Below are positions 32,441 to 41,554 of a stretch of DNA of 64,000 nt, one piece after another. Under the pieces are notes generated by a model that did no database searches, had not been told where the DNA came from, and saw nothing but the letters and a program-made list of their open reading frames with translations. The translations under genes were made by a program, and so were the position numbers. Every line of letters starts with the position of its first letter. Position 1 is the stretch's first letter. Source of the DNA: Rhodanobacter sp. (lineage in GTDB: Bacteria; Pseudomonadota; Gammaproteobacteria; Xanthomonadales; Rhodanobacteraceae); NCBI GenBank assembly GCA_024711345.1, contig JANJTA010000007.1, forward strand, positions 1 to 64,000, in the 5' to 3' direction.

Positions 32441-33694
32441 ATGCTCTATCAGATCCATGAGTGGCAGCGCGCGTTTCTCGGTCCGCTGAGTCATTTCGCC
32501 CAGGCCGGCGCGCGCATGCTCAACGACGCCAGCAATCCGTTCGCGCAGTTGCCCGGCGCGCAGCGCATGGCCGCCGGCTATGAGCTGATGCATCGCATCG
32601 GCAAGGCCTACGAGAAACCCGCCTTCGGCATCCATACCGCCACCGCGCACGAGCACGAGATCGCGGTGATCGAACGGGTCGCGCTGGACCAGCCGTTCTG
32701 CCAGCTGAAGCGCTTCAAGCGTTTCAGCGACGATCCGTCGACCATCGAGAAGATGAAGAGCGACCCGGTGGTGCTGGTGGTGGCGCCGCTGTCCGGCCAC
32801 CACGCCACGCTGCTGCGCGACACCGTGCGCACGCTGCTGCGCGACCACAAGGTCTACATCACCGACTGGGTCGATGCGCGCATGGTGCCGGCCGAGGTCG
32901 GTCCGTTCGGGCTGGACGACTACATCGCCTATGTGCAGGCCTTCATCCGTCACATCGGCGCCGCCTGCCTGCACGTGATCTCGGTGTGCCAGCCGACCGT
33001 GCCGGTGCTGGCGGCGGTGTCGCTGATGGCCGCGCGCGGCGAGGACACCCCGCGCAGCCTGACCATGATGGGCGGCCCGATCGACACCCGGCGCAGTCCC
33101 ACCAGCGTGGACAACCTGGCCACCACCCAGCCGCTGTCCTGGTTCAAGGGCAACGTGATCCACACCGTGCCGCCGAACTACCCCGGCCGCGGCCGCGAGG
33201 TCTACCCCGGTTTCCTGCAGCACGCCGGCTTCATCGCGATGAATCCGGGCCGCCACCTCAACTCGCACTGGGATTTCTACCAGGACCTGCTGCGCGGCGA
33301 CCTCGACGACGCCGAGTCGCACCGCAAGTTCTACGACGAATACAACGCCGTGCTCGACATGCCGGCCGAGTTCTACCTCGACACCATCGACAAGGTGTTC
33401 CAGCAGTTCCTGCTGCCGCGCGGACTGTGGGACGTGGCCGGCGAACGGGTGAATCCGGCGGCGATCACGCACAGCGCGCTGCTCACCGTCGAGGGCGAGC
33501 TGGACGACATCTCCGGCCTCGGCCAGACCGAAGCCGCGCACGACCTGTGCAGCAGCATTCCGGCCGCACGCCGCGCGCACCGGGTGATCGAAGGCGCCGG
33601 CCACTACGGCATCTTCAGCGGCCGCCGCTGGCGCGAGACGGTGTACCCGCAGGTGCGCGACTTCATCCGCCAGTTCGACCACGCCGCCGGCTAG
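32441..33694 (+). CDS. phaZ: Intracellular polyhydroxyalkanoate depolymerase
   Basis: MLYQIHEWQRAFLGPLSHFAQAGARMLNDASNPFAQLPGAQRMAAGYELMHRIGKAYEKPAFGI, LHVISVCQPTVPVLAAV. Confidence 0.88.
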   Translation: MLYQIHEWQRAFLGPLSHFAQAGARMLNDASNPFAQLPGAQRMAAGYELMHRIGKAYEKPAFGIHTATAHEHEIAVIERVALDQPFCQLKRFKRFSDDPSTIEKMKSDPVVLVVAPLSGHHATLLRDTVRTLLRDHKVYITDWVDARMVPAEVGPFGLDDYIAYVQAFIRHIGAACLHVISVCQPTVPVLAAVSLMAARGEDTPRSLTMMGGPIDTRRSPTSVDNLATTQPLSWFKGNVIHTVPPNYPGRGREVYPGFLQHAGFIAMNPGRHLNSHWDFYQDLLRGDLDDAESHRKFYDEYNAVLDMPAEFYLDTIDKVFQQFLLPRGLWDVAGERVNPAAITHSALLTVEGELDDISGLGQTEAAHDLCSSIPAARRAHRVIEGAGHYGIFSGRRWRETVYPQVRDFIRQFDHAAG

Positions 33695-33709
33695 GCGTCC
33701 GGCCGGCCG

Positions 33710-34798
33710 TCACTCCGAGATCGCCAGCACGCAGTCGTCCGCGCCATAGCTGCGGCAGCACACGGAAAAGATCGACAAGCTGCCCGGCGCAATGGCCGGC
33801 CCGAGCAGTCCCTGCAGAAACCCGCTGAAAAAGGCGCAGCCGGAGTGGCCGCTTTCCGTGCATAGCGGGCTGGCGTGGATGCGCAACTGGTCGCCCTGCT
33901 GATCGACCTCGGCCAGCGCACGCAGCGCAGGCGCGCCGATGTGCTCGATGGCCGTACCCAGGTCCTGCCCGACGTCCAGCGCGTACTCGCGTTCGAACAG
34001 CCATGCGCCGGTGCGTTGCCCCGCCAGCGTGAGCGAGGATTCGCGCGCGCCCTCGGCGACTGCCCGCGTCAAGGCCAGCAAGCGCGGCACGATCCGTGGA
34101 TATTCCGACGGCAGCTCAAGCAGCGCCCGTGTGACCGCCGCCTCGTCCGGCGGCAGCGGCACCAGTTCGACGAAGGGCTCCGCGGCCACGCGCGGCGGGA
34201 CCGATGCCGGCAGCATGGGCAGGATGAATTCGAACGGCGACTCGTCCGCCGCGATCGGTGCCGGAGCCGGTGCCGGCACAGGTACGAGCAGCGGAGCCGG
34301 TGCAGGCCTCGGTGGCGGCCTGGTGGCCGCCGCAGTCGTTGCGACCGGCGCCGCGGCCCCACCCGCCATGCCGGCACGATTGGCCATTGCGGGAGCGGGA
34401 GCGGGAGCCGGTGCAGGCGCGGGAGCAGGCACGGCGGGCGCGGCGACCGGCGCGCCCTTCGACGCAGGAGCCGTCGCCCGGGGACGGGCAACGGGCGGAA
34501 CCGTGCGTGCCGGCTCCATCGGTTCGCGCGATGCCGCGAAATGCTCCCGCGTCTCGCCTTCGACGAAGGGAAACGTCTTCACGCTGATGAAGCGCTCGCA
34601 GGCGTCCAGCGCCGCCTCCAGCGCGCGCAGCTTGCGCGACGGTCCCTGCACCACCATGGTCAGCAGGATGCCGTGGTGATCCTGCACCAGGCGTTGCCGT
34701 TGCAGGCTGAAGCCGCCGGCCAGGACCAGCCGGCCAACCTCTACCAGCAGGCCCTCGCGGCGTGCCGAGAGGCCCTGGATTTCCAGCTCGATCATCAT
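33710..34798 (-). CDS. Uncharacterised protein: N-terminal ACT-like domain, Pro/Ala-rich linker, C-terminal V4R (4-vinyl reductase)-like domain
   Basis: C-terminus ESGHSGCAFFSGFLQGLLGPAIAPGSLSIFSVCCRSYGADDCVLAISE fits the Cys pattern of V4R domains; linker VPAPAPAPAPAPAPA. Confidence 0.65.
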   Translation of the reverse strand: MMIELEIQGLSARREGLLVEVGRLVLAGGFSLQRQRLVQDHHGILLTMVVQGPSRKLRALEAALDACERFISVKTFPFVEGETREHFAASREPMEPARTVPPVARPRATAPASKGAPVAAPAVPAPAPAPAPAPAPAMANRAGMAGGAAAPVATTAAATRPPPRPAPAPLLVPVPAPAPAPIAADESPFEFILPMLPASVPPRVAAEPFVELVPLPPDEAAVTRALLELPSEYPRIVPRLLALTRAVAEGARESSLTLAGQRTGAWLFEREYALDVGQDLGTAIEHIGAPALRALAEVDQQGDQLRIHASPLCTESGHSGCAFFSGFLQGLLGPAIAPGSLSIFSVCCRSYGADDCVLAISE

Positions 34799-34929
34799 GC
34801 CCCCTGCATGCGATGCCGGTGATGTATGTCGTGCCGCATGCTACGTCAGCCATGGCGACAAAACCCGGACGCACGGCCGGAAATGGCGCTTGCGCGAAAC
34901 GTGCCTGGTGGTGCATGCGTGGCCAAACG

Positions 34930-34953
34930 AAAAGCCCCGCCGCAGCGGGGCTT
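34930..34953 (-). terminator. Rho-independent-like terminator downstream of pepN
   Basis: aaagccccgc-cgca-gcggggcttt perfect hairpin. Confidence 0.85.
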
Positions 34954-34976
34954 TCCATGCGGACGGCGCGTCGGCC

Positions 34977-37679
34977 TCAGCGCAGGATCGCGGCCGGGTC
35001 CTGCTTCGCCTTCAGCGCGCTGCACAGCTGGATCGACTCGCTGGTCTGCGCCAGGCCGCGGCTGATGCCGGCGGCGTCCTTCTCGCGGGTCTTGAAGAAC
35101 GCCTGCAGGCGGTCGTACTCCGCGGGCGAGCAGCCACCGGCCGCCGCCAGCGACGGCAGCCGGCCGCCGGAGAAGCTGCCGGTGCGAGCGAGGATCTGTG
35201 CGTAGTGCGCAGTGAACCACGACCACATCGCATCGCGCTGCGCCTGGGTGTCGCGCACACCGCGCAGCAGCATGCCCATCTCGCCGACCTTCACCGGCTT
35301 GGTCAGCGCGAAGTCGCGTACCTGCTCGGCCAGCGCCGGATCCTCCACGCTGGCCAGGCCGCCGAGAATGCCATTGCGCAAGGCCGGGTCGCTGGTCTTG
35401 GGCAATTCGGCGATCAAGGCATCCACCGCGCTCTTGCCGTGCTGCTGCACCGCCACGCCCAGCGCGTCGCCGAGCAGGTCGGGATCGGCCGCGGCCAGGT
35501 CGAGGCGGCCGTCCGCCTTCGGCTTGAGCGCCGCCTCGCCCTGCTTGAGCAGCGCCGCGCGCACTTGCGGCAGCTTGAAGTCGAACGCCAGCGCGCTGGC
35601 CAGGCTGCTGCGCAGCAGCGCGTCATCCTCCGACTCGCCGGCCTTGCGCTGGTAGCCGAGCTGCTCCAGCCGCGGCAGATAGGCGGCCTTGGCCCAGGCG
35701 GCCAGGCGCGCGCGCTGGGCGTCGGTGACGGCGATGCGCCGGTACAGGCCGCTGGCCGCGTCCAGTGGCGCCACCGCCACTTCGCGGATCTTCGAGCCGG
35801 TCAGCGGCTGCAGCGCGGCCAGCACTTGACCGGCGTCGAGGTCGCCGCGGCGGAAGCTGGCGTTGATCGCGTCGGCATAGGCCAGCTGCTCGGCGTCGCT
35901 GAGCTTGCCGACCTGCTTGACCAGGCGGTCGAGTCCGGCCTGGTCGAGGCTGAAGCGGTAGTAGCCGCTGGCGTTCGCGTTCGGCATCACCCAGGTCGGC
36001 GTGCTGGCGCCGGGCAACTCCATCGAGCCGGTGGCCTGGTCGAGCATTTCGCAGGCGACCTTGCTGGACGGTGCTCCATTCTTGCCGTTGGCGGCTGTGC
36101 CGTAGCGCACGCACACCGGCACGCCCCAGATGCGCTGCGGGTCGCCGTGGCTGCCGAGCGGCAGGTAGCGGCTCTGGCTCAGCTCGAGCACGGTCTTGCC
36201 GTCCTTCTGCTCAAGCTTCGTCGCCACGTACGGCACGCCGGACTGGTCGAGGAAACTCTTGAATGCATGCTTGAACGCGTCGCCCTTGTCGGCTGCGGTG
36301 GCGATCGCGCCGACCAGGTCGTCGGCGGTGGCGTTGCCGAACTTCTGCTGCTGGATATAGGCGCGCATGCCCTTCTGGAACGTCGGCTCGCCCACGTAGC
36401 TCTCGAACATGCCGATGACGCTGGCGCCCTTCTGGTAGGTGATGCCGTCGAACGCGGTCATGATGTCGCCGTTGCCGGTGATCGGCTGGCGGATGCTGCG
36501 CGCGCTCATCAGGCTGTCGTTGCTCATCGCGCCCTGCGCGCCGCGCACGCGGTCGAGGTCGGCGCGGTACTCCGGATGCACCTGCATGGTGACCTTCTGC
36601 TGCATCCAGGTGGCGAACGCCTCGTTGAGCCAGATGTCGTTCCACCACTCGGTGGTCACCGTGTCGCCGGTCCACTGGTGCGCCAGTTCATGCGCGTTGA
36701 CGTTGAACGAGCCGCGCACGTTGCGCGCCGGCGAATCCTTGTCGAGCAGCAGCAGCCAGTCGCGGAAGGTGACCAGGCCGGGGTTCTCCATCGCGCCGGC
36801 CTCGAAGTCCGGCGCCGCCAGCAGGTCGAGCTTGCCGAACGGGTAGCCGAAGCCGTAGTAGTTCTCCAGCGCGTGGATGATGCTCGGCGTCTCGCTCAGC
36901 ACGTGCTGCATGCGGTGCCCTTCGCCCTTGGCGGCGATGCCGCGCAGCTTGAGCGGCTCGCTGCGGTAGGCATCGGGCGAGATGTCCGGGCCGTCGACGA
37001 TGTCCCACGGGCCGACCGCGAACGCGACCAGGTAGGTCGGCAGCGGCTGCGTCTGCGCAAAGGTCACCGTCTTCCAGCCCTTGCCGGCCGGCGCCTGTTT
37101 CACCTGCTCGGTATTCGCCACCACGTTTTCGTGCTCGGGCACGGTGATGGAGATGTCGAACGGGGTCTTGAAGCCGGGCTCGTCGAAACCGGGGAAGGCG
37201 AAGCGCGCGCTGATCGGCTCCATCTGCGTCATCGCGTACGGCTGGCCCTTGGCGGTGACCTTGTACAGGCCCTGCAGCTGCTGGTTGAGCGGCGCGCTGT
37301 ACTCGAATTTCAAGGTCAGCTGCTGCGGTTTCAGCGTGCGGCCGAAATCCACCCGCGCCACACCGGCCTTCGGATCCACCGCGACGTACTTGCCCGCGTG
37401 CACCTTGCCGGCGGCATCGGTGACGGTCACCTTCGACACTTTCAGCTCGGCGCCGTCCAGCCACAGGTGGTCGGAGGCCTGGGTCAGCTTCAGCTTGATC
37501 GTGGTGGTGCCGGAGAAATCGGCCTGCGCCGGATCGACCTTGAACGCCAGCTGGTACGACTGCGGCACCGCCCAGCCGGGCAGCCGGCCCTGCGGCGCCT
37601 GGTCGGCACTGGCGGCGAACGCGGTCCCGCAACAGGCGGCCAGCGCGGTGAACAGGAGAGGACGGGCAAAACGGCGCAT
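34977..37679 (-). CDS. pepN: M1 family aminopeptidase (exported)
   Basis: Signal peptide MRRFARPLLFTALAACCGTAFA; GAMENPGLVTFRD, HELAHQWTGDTVT, WLNEAFATWM. Confidence 0.93.
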   Translation of the reverse strand: MRRFARPLLFTALAACCGTAFAASADQAPQGRLPGWAVPQSYQLAFKVDPAQADFSGTTTIKLKLTQASDHLWLDGAELKVSKVTVTDAAGKVHAGKYVAVDPKAGVARVDFGRTLKPQQLTLKFEYSAPLNQQLQGLYKVTAKGQPYAMTQMEPISARFAFPGFDEPGFKTPFDISITVPEHENVVANTEQVKQAPAGKGWKTVTFAQTQPLPTYLVAFAVGPWDIVDGPDISPDAYRSEPLKLRGIAAKGEGHRMQHVLSETPSIIHALENYYGFGYPFGKLDLLAAPDFEAGAMENPGLVTFRDWLLLLDKDSPARNVRGSFNVNAHELAHQWTGDTVTTEWWNDIWLNEAFATWMQQKVTMQVHPEYRADLDRVRGAQGAMSNDSLMSARSIRQPITGNGDIMTAFDGITYQKGASVIGMFESYVGEPTFQKGMRAYIQQQKFGNATADDLVGAIATAADKGDAFKHAFKSFLDQSGVPYVATKLEQKDGKTVLELSQSRYLPLGSHGDPQRIWGVPVCVRYGTAANGKNGAPSSKVACEMLDQATGSMELPGASTPTWVMPNANASGYYRFSLDQAGLDRLVKQVGKLSDAEQLAYADAINASFRRGDLDAGQVLAALQPLTGSKIREVAVAPLDAASGLYRRIAVTDAQRARLAAWAKAAYLPRLEQLGYQRKAGESEDDALLRSSLASALAFDFKLPQVRAALLKQGEAALKPKADGRLDLAAADPDLLGDALGVAVQQHGKSAVDALIAELPKTSDPALRNGILGGLASVEDPALAEQVRDFALTKPVKVGEMGMLLRGVRDTQAQRDAMWSWFTAHYAQILARTGSFSGGRLPSLAAAGGCSPAEYDRLQAFFKTREKDAAGISRGLAQTSESIQLCSALKAKQDPAAILR

Positions 37680-37782
37680 GAGGGTCTTCTCTAGGTTGGC
37701 AAGGGAAGACCCCACGCTAGGGCGGCCATGACTATCGACCCAGTGCCAGAAGGCATGGCGGCTACCGACGGAGTCACTGCAC

Positions 37783-37820
37783 AAAAAAAAACCGGCGGCA
37801 GGGCAAGCCTTGTCGCCGGT
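37783..37820 (-). terminator. Rho-independent terminator in the oxyR-pepN divergent intergenic region
   Basis: Minus strand ACCGGCGACAAGGCTTGCCCTGCCGCCGGTTTTTTTTT. Confidence 0.92.
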
Positions 37821-37889
37821 CGGGGAAAACCCGCGCGCCTGCGGGGGAGAGCTGGAGGGGACTCCGACGCGCGGGGTGTTGCAGAACGT
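37783..37889 (-). ncRNA. Candidate OxyR-controlled small RNA (OxyS-like position, about 107 nt)
   Basis: Predicted promoter plus OxyR-like operator upstream; C-rich loop closed by CCCGCGCG/CGCGCGGG; ends in a GC hairpin and T9. Confidence 0.6.
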
Positions 37890-37895
37890 GCGCAC

Positions 37896-37925
37896 AGCAT
37901 AGGGCGGGCACTTGCATCGCTCCAA
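37896..37925 (-). promoter_or_regulatory. Candidate sigma70 promoter TTGGAG-N18-TATGCT
   Basis: Minus strand, -35 abuts the OxyR-like operator; predicted TSS about 37889. Confidence 0.6.
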
Positions 37926-37961
37926 TTGATTGTTACCATCCATGCCATAGCGTACGTCTAT
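37925..37961. promoter_or_regulatory. OxyR-like operator (four half-sites)
   Basis: Plus strand ATTG-N7-CCAT-N7-ATAG-N7-CTAT: 14/16 matches to ATAG-N7-CTAT-N7-ATAG-N7-CTAT, exact spacing. Confidence 0.82.
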
Positions 37962-37978
37962 TGCCAGCCGGACCCGCC

Positions 37979-38932
37979 ATGAACCTGCGCGATCTGCAAT
38001 ACCTGGTGGCCCTGGCCGAGCACCGGCATTTCGGCCGTGCCGCCGAAGCCTGCTTCGTCAGCCAGCCCACCCTGTCCACCCAGATCAAGAAGCTGGAGGA
38101 CGAACTGGGCGTGCCGCTGGTCGAACGCACGCCGCGCAAGGTGCTGCTGACCGAGGTCGGCCGCGACATCGCCACGCGGGCGCGCGACGTGCTCAACGAG
38201 ATCGAGCAGATCCGCGGCGTGGCCCGCCGCACGCTGGACCCGGAATCCGGCACGGTGCGGCTGGGCATCTTCCCCACGCTGGGCCCGTACCTGCTGCCGC
38301 ACGCGCTGCCGCTGGTGCGCGCGGCGTTTCCGCGGCTGGAACTGCTGCTGGTCGAGGAGAAGACCGAGGTGGTGCTGCGCATGTTGCGCGAGGGCAAGCT
38401 GGATGCCGGCATCCTCGCGCTGCCGCTGCACGAGGACAGCCTGCACAGCGAGTTCCTGTTCGAGGAACCGTTCCTGCTGGCGGTGTCGGACGCACACCCG
38501 CTGGCGCAGCACCGGGGCCAGCTGAAACTGGGCGAGCTGTCCAGCCAGAACCTGCTGCTGCTGGAAGACGGCCACTGCCTGCGCGATCAGGCGCTGGAGG
38601 TCTGCCATCTGAGCGGCGCCGGCGAGCACAGCGGCTTTCGCGCCACCAGCCTGGAGACGCTGCGGCAGATGGTGGCGGCGAACGTGGGCATCACCCTGCT
38701 GCCGGTCACCGCGGTGAAGCCGCCGGTGGCGCCGCTGGAGAACCTGCACCTGATCGAGTTCCGCGGCCACCCGCCGAGCCGGCGCATCGCCATGGTCTGG
38801 CGCAAGAGCTCGGCCATGGACGGTTTTCTGCGGCGGCTGGCGGACGTGTTCCGGCAACTGCCGGCGGACCTGCTCGACGCGCACACCGCGGCCACGCCGG
38901 CACCGACAGCGCGCAAGGCGGCGCGCCGATAG
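37979..38932 (+). CDS. oxyR: Hydrogen-peroxide-inducible genes activator OxyR
   Basis: MNLRDLQYLVALAEHRHFGRAAEACFVSQPTLSTQIKKLEDELGVPLVERTPRKVLLTEVG; Cys region LEDGHCLRDQALEVC. Confidence 0.96.
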   Translation: MNLRDLQYLVALAEHRHFGRAAEACFVSQPTLSTQIKKLEDELGVPLVERTPRKVLLTEVGRDIATRARDVLNEIEQIRGVARRTLDPESGTVRLGIFPTLGPYLLPHALPLVRAAFPRLELLLVEEKTEVVLRMLREGKLDAGILALPLHEDSLHSEFLFEEPFLLAVSDAHPLAQHRGQLKLGELSSQNLLLLEDGHCLRDQALEVCHLSGAGEHSGFRATSLETLRQMVAANVGITLLPVTAVKPPVAPLENLHLIEFRGHPPSRRIAMVWRKSSAMDGFLRRLADVFRQLPADLLDAHTAATPAPTARKAARR

Positions 38933-38965
38933 CCGCCGGCTATCCACGCGATCCAGACAATCAAT
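38929..38965. promoter_or_regulatory. OxyR-like operator upstream of the rubrerythrin operon
   Basis: Plus strand ATAG-N7-CTAT-N7-ATCC-N7-CAAT: 13/16 matches, exact spacing. Confidence 0.72.
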
Positions 38966-38994
38966 TTCATTGCGCGCCGGGCCGGCGCTAGGCT
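38965..38994 (+). promoter_or_regulatory. Candidate promoter TTTCAT-N18-TAGGCT for the rubrerythrin operon
   Basis: -35 abuts the OxyR-like operator with the same geometry as at 37896-37961. Confidence 0.5.
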
Positions 38995-39060
38995 CGGCCA
39001 CACCGGCCGTCAAGACCGCAAGTCACAACCCCTCCCAGCCCAACGCCACGAGGTGATGTC

Positions 39061-39480
39061 ATGAGCAACTTGAAAGGATCGCGCACCGAGCAGAACCTGA
39101 AAGACGCCTTCGCCGGCGAGTCGATGGCCAACCGCCGCTACCTGTATTTCGCCGCCAAGGCCGACGTCGAGGGCTACAACGACGTTTCCGCGGTGTTCCG
39201 TTCCACCGCCGAAGGCGAGACCGGCCACGCCCATGGCCATCTGGAATACCTCGAAGCGGTGGGCGACCCGGCCACCGGCCTGCCGTTCGGCGGCACCCAG
39301 CTGAATCTCAAGAGCGCCATTGCCGGCGAGACCCACGAGTACACCGACATGTACCCGGGCATGGCCAAAGCCGCGCGCGAGGAAGGCTTCGAGGAGATCG
39401 CCGACTGGTTCGAAACGCTGGCCAAGGCCGAGCGCTCGCACGCGAACCGCTTCGCCAAGGCGCTGGGCGACATGGCCTGA
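39061..39480 (+). CDS. Rubrerythrin family protein
   Basis: [59 protein letters not shown] ferritin-like di-iron motifs. Confidence 0.95.
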   Translation: MSNLKGSRTEQNLKDAFAGESMANRRYLYFAAKADVEGYNDVSAVFRSTAEGETGHAHGHLEYLEAVGDPATGLPFGGTQLNLKSAIAGETHEYTDMYPGMAKAAREEGFEEIADWFETLAKAERSHANRFAKALGDMA

Positions 39481-39488
39481 GCCCGCCC

Positions 39489-39516
39489 CGTCATCCCGGC
39501 CAAGGCCGGGATGACG
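39489..39516. repeat. Palindromic REP-like hairpin
   Basis: cgtcatcccggcc-aa-ggccgggatgacg, 13-bp perfect arms between rubrerythrin and the FeS gene. Confidence 0.8.
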
Positions 39517-39548
39517 GTTGTTCGCCGTTCGCCACGCGGGAGACGCCG

Positions 39549-40889
39549 ATGGACCCCATCCACGAAACGCGCGAAGGCAACCTCGACGCGCCCACGCGCC
39601 ACCCGCTGGGTCAGGACGACCCGGCCTTCCGGGACGCCGCCGCGCTGGAAGCGGAAATGGAGCGCGTGTTCAACATCTGCCACGGCTGCCGCCGCTGCGT
39701 CAGCCTGTGCCACGCCTTCCCCACCCTGTTCGACCTGATCGACGCCTCGGCGACGATGGAGATCGACGGCGTCGACAAGGCCGACTACCCGAAGGTCACC
39801 GAGCAGTGCTACCTGTGCGACCTGTGCTACCAGACCAAATGCCCGTACACGCCGCCGCATCCGTGGAACGTGGATTTCCCGCACCTGATGCTGCGCGCCA
39901 AGGCGGTGGCGTTCGAGCGTGACGGCGCGCCGCTGTCGGCGAAGATCCTGTCCAGCACGCGCGCCGTCGGCAAGCTCGCCTCGATCCCGGTGGTGGTGCA
40001 GGTGGTCAACGCCGCCAACCGCAACCCGGCCGCGCGCCAGCTGCTGGAAAAGACCCTGGGCGTCGACGCGAACGCGCGCGTGCCCGAGTACCACGCGCCC
40101 GCCGCGCGCAAGCGCCTGCGCGGTCTCGACGGCGCGGGCGAAGCGGTGCCCGCCGGGCGCACCCGCGGCAAGGTCGCGCTGTTCGCCACCTGCTACTGCG
40201 ACCACTCCGCGCCCGGCGTGGTCGAGGATCTCGCCGCCGTGCTGGCGCACAACGCGATCCCGACCCGGCTGGTCGAGCAGGAAAGCTGCTGCGGCATGCC
40301 CAAGCTGGAACTGGGCGACCTCAAGACGGTGACCAGGTACAAGGAACGCAACATCCCGGTGCTGGCGAAGATGGCGCGCGAAGGCTGGGACTTCACCGCG
40401 GCGATCCCGTCCTGCGTGCTGATGTTCAAGCAGGAGCTGCCGCTGATGTTCCCCGACGACGCCGACGTGACGCTGGTGCGCGAGCGCTTCTTCGACCCGT
40501 TCGAATACCTGGCCGAACGGCACAAGGCCGGCCTGCTCAGGACCGACTTCAAGACCTCGCTGGGCAAGGTCGCCTGGCAGGTGCCGTGCCACCAGCGCGT
40601 GCAGAAGATCGGCCCGAAGACGCGCGAGATCCTGCAACTGGTGCCGGATACCGAGATCGCCACCATCGAGCGCTGCTCCGGCCACGACGGCACCTACGGC
40701 GTGAAGCACAAGACCTACGCGCTCTCGCGCAAACTGGCCAAGCCGGTCGAGAGCCGCGTGCAGCAGGCCGCACCCGACCACTTCACCAGCGATTGCCCGA
40801 TGGCCGGCGGCCACATCGCCCACGGCCTCGGCGACCAGCCGGCGGCGGAGCATCCGCTGAGCCTGCTGCGCAAGGCCTACGGCATTTGA
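39549..40889 (+). CDS. GlpC/heterodisulfide reductase-related iron-sulfur protein
   Basis: [40 protein letters not shown] (4Fe-4S), CCG-type motifs [21 protein letters not shown]. Confidence 0.9.
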   Translation: MDPIHETREGNLDAPTRHPLGQDDPAFRDAAALEAEMERVFNICHGCRRCVSLCHAFPTLFDLIDASATMEIDGVDKADYPKVTEQCYLCDLCYQTKCPYTPPHPWNVDFPHLMLRAKAVAFERDGAPLSAKILSSTRAVGKLASIPVVVQVVNAANRNPAARQLLEKTLGVDANARVPEYHAPAARKRLRGLDGAGEAVPAGRTRGKVALFATCYCDHSAPGVVEDLAAVLAHNAIPTRLVEQESCCGMPKLELGDLKTVTRYKERNIPVLAKMAREGWDFTAAIPSCVLMFKQELPLMFPDDADVTLVRERFFDPFEYLAERHKAGLLRTDFKTSLGKVAWQVPCHQRVQKIGPKTREILQLVPDTEIATIERCSGHDGTYGVKHKTYALSRKLAKPVESRVQQAAPDHFTSDCPMAGGHIAHGLGDQPAAEHPLSLLRKAYGI

Positions 40890-40917
40890 ACGGCGGATGG
40901 GGAAATGCCCCCGCGTA

Positions 40918-40936
40918 GGGCGGGCACTGCCCGCCC
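40918..40936. repeat. Short GC-rich palindrome
   Basis: gggcgggca-c-tgcccgccc. Confidence 0.55.
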
Positions 40937-40970
40937 CACTTTGCCCCTTGCCACTCACCTCCGAGCTCCC

Positions 40971-41552
40971 ATGCACAAACTCATCCGCGCCGATCTGCTC
41001 TCCCTCGAAGCCTACGCGCAGCAGCGCGCCGAGTTCCGCGCCCGCGCGATGGCGCACAAGCGGCGGCGCACGGTGCACCTGGGCGAGCACCTCACGCTGG
41101 TCTTCGAGGACCGCCTGAGCATCCAGTACCAGGTGCAGGAGATGCTGCGCATCGAGCGCATCTTCGAGGCCGCCGGCATCCAGGACGAGCTGGACGCCTA
41201 CAATCCGTTGCTCCCCGACGGCAGCAACCTCAAGGCCACCATGCTCATCGAGTACCCCGACGCCGAACAGCGCAAGCGCGAGCTGGTGCGCCTGCGCCAC
41301 CTCGAGCACGCGATCACGCTGACCGTGCACGGCCATGCGCCGGTCACCGCGATTGCCGACGAGGACATGGAGCGCAGCAACGCGGAGAAGACCGCCGCGG
41401 TGCACTTCCTGCGCTTCGAGCTGGACCCGGCGATGATCGCCGACTGGCGCGCCGGCGCGGCGGTCGCGCTGGCCTCGACGCTGCCGGCGATGGCGGTCGA
41501 AACCACCCTCAGTGCCGGACAGTCGCGTGCGTTGGCGGAGGACTTCGCCTGA
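40971..41552 (+). CDS. DUF3501 family protein
   Basis: MHKLIRADLLSLEAYAQQRAEFRARAMAHKRRRTVHLGEHLTLVFEDRLSIQYQVQEMLRIERIFE downstream of the rubrerythrin/FeS genes. Confidence 0.85.
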   Translation: MHKLIRADLLSLEAYAQQRAEFRARAMAHKRRRTVHLGEHLTLVFEDRLSIQYQVQEMLRIERIFEAAGIQDELDAYNPLLPDGSNLKATMLIEYPDAEQRKRELVRLRHLEHAITLTVHGHAPVTAIADEDMERSNAEKTAAVHFLRFELDPAMIADWRAGAAVALASTLPAMAVETTLSAGQSRALAEDFA

Positions 41553-41554
41553 GC

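Noticed and set aside
34258-34450. Possible DNA tandem repeat array
   Set aside because: Explained by Pro/Ala codon repetition in the linker of the 33710-34798 protein; no regular unit beyond that.
33939-34679. Gly/Ala/Ser-rich 246-aa + strand ORF suggesting a PE-PGRS-like protein
   Set aside because: Reverse-strand reading of the Pro-Ala linker gene at 33710-34798.
34977-37943. PepN start at 37943
   Set aside because: Upstream extension crosses a Rho-independent terminator and lacks protein-like sequence; the signal peptide begins at 37679.
39174-41405. 743-aa - strand ORF
   Set aside because: Antisense to the rubrerythrin/FeS/DUF3501 operon, which has clear family motifs.
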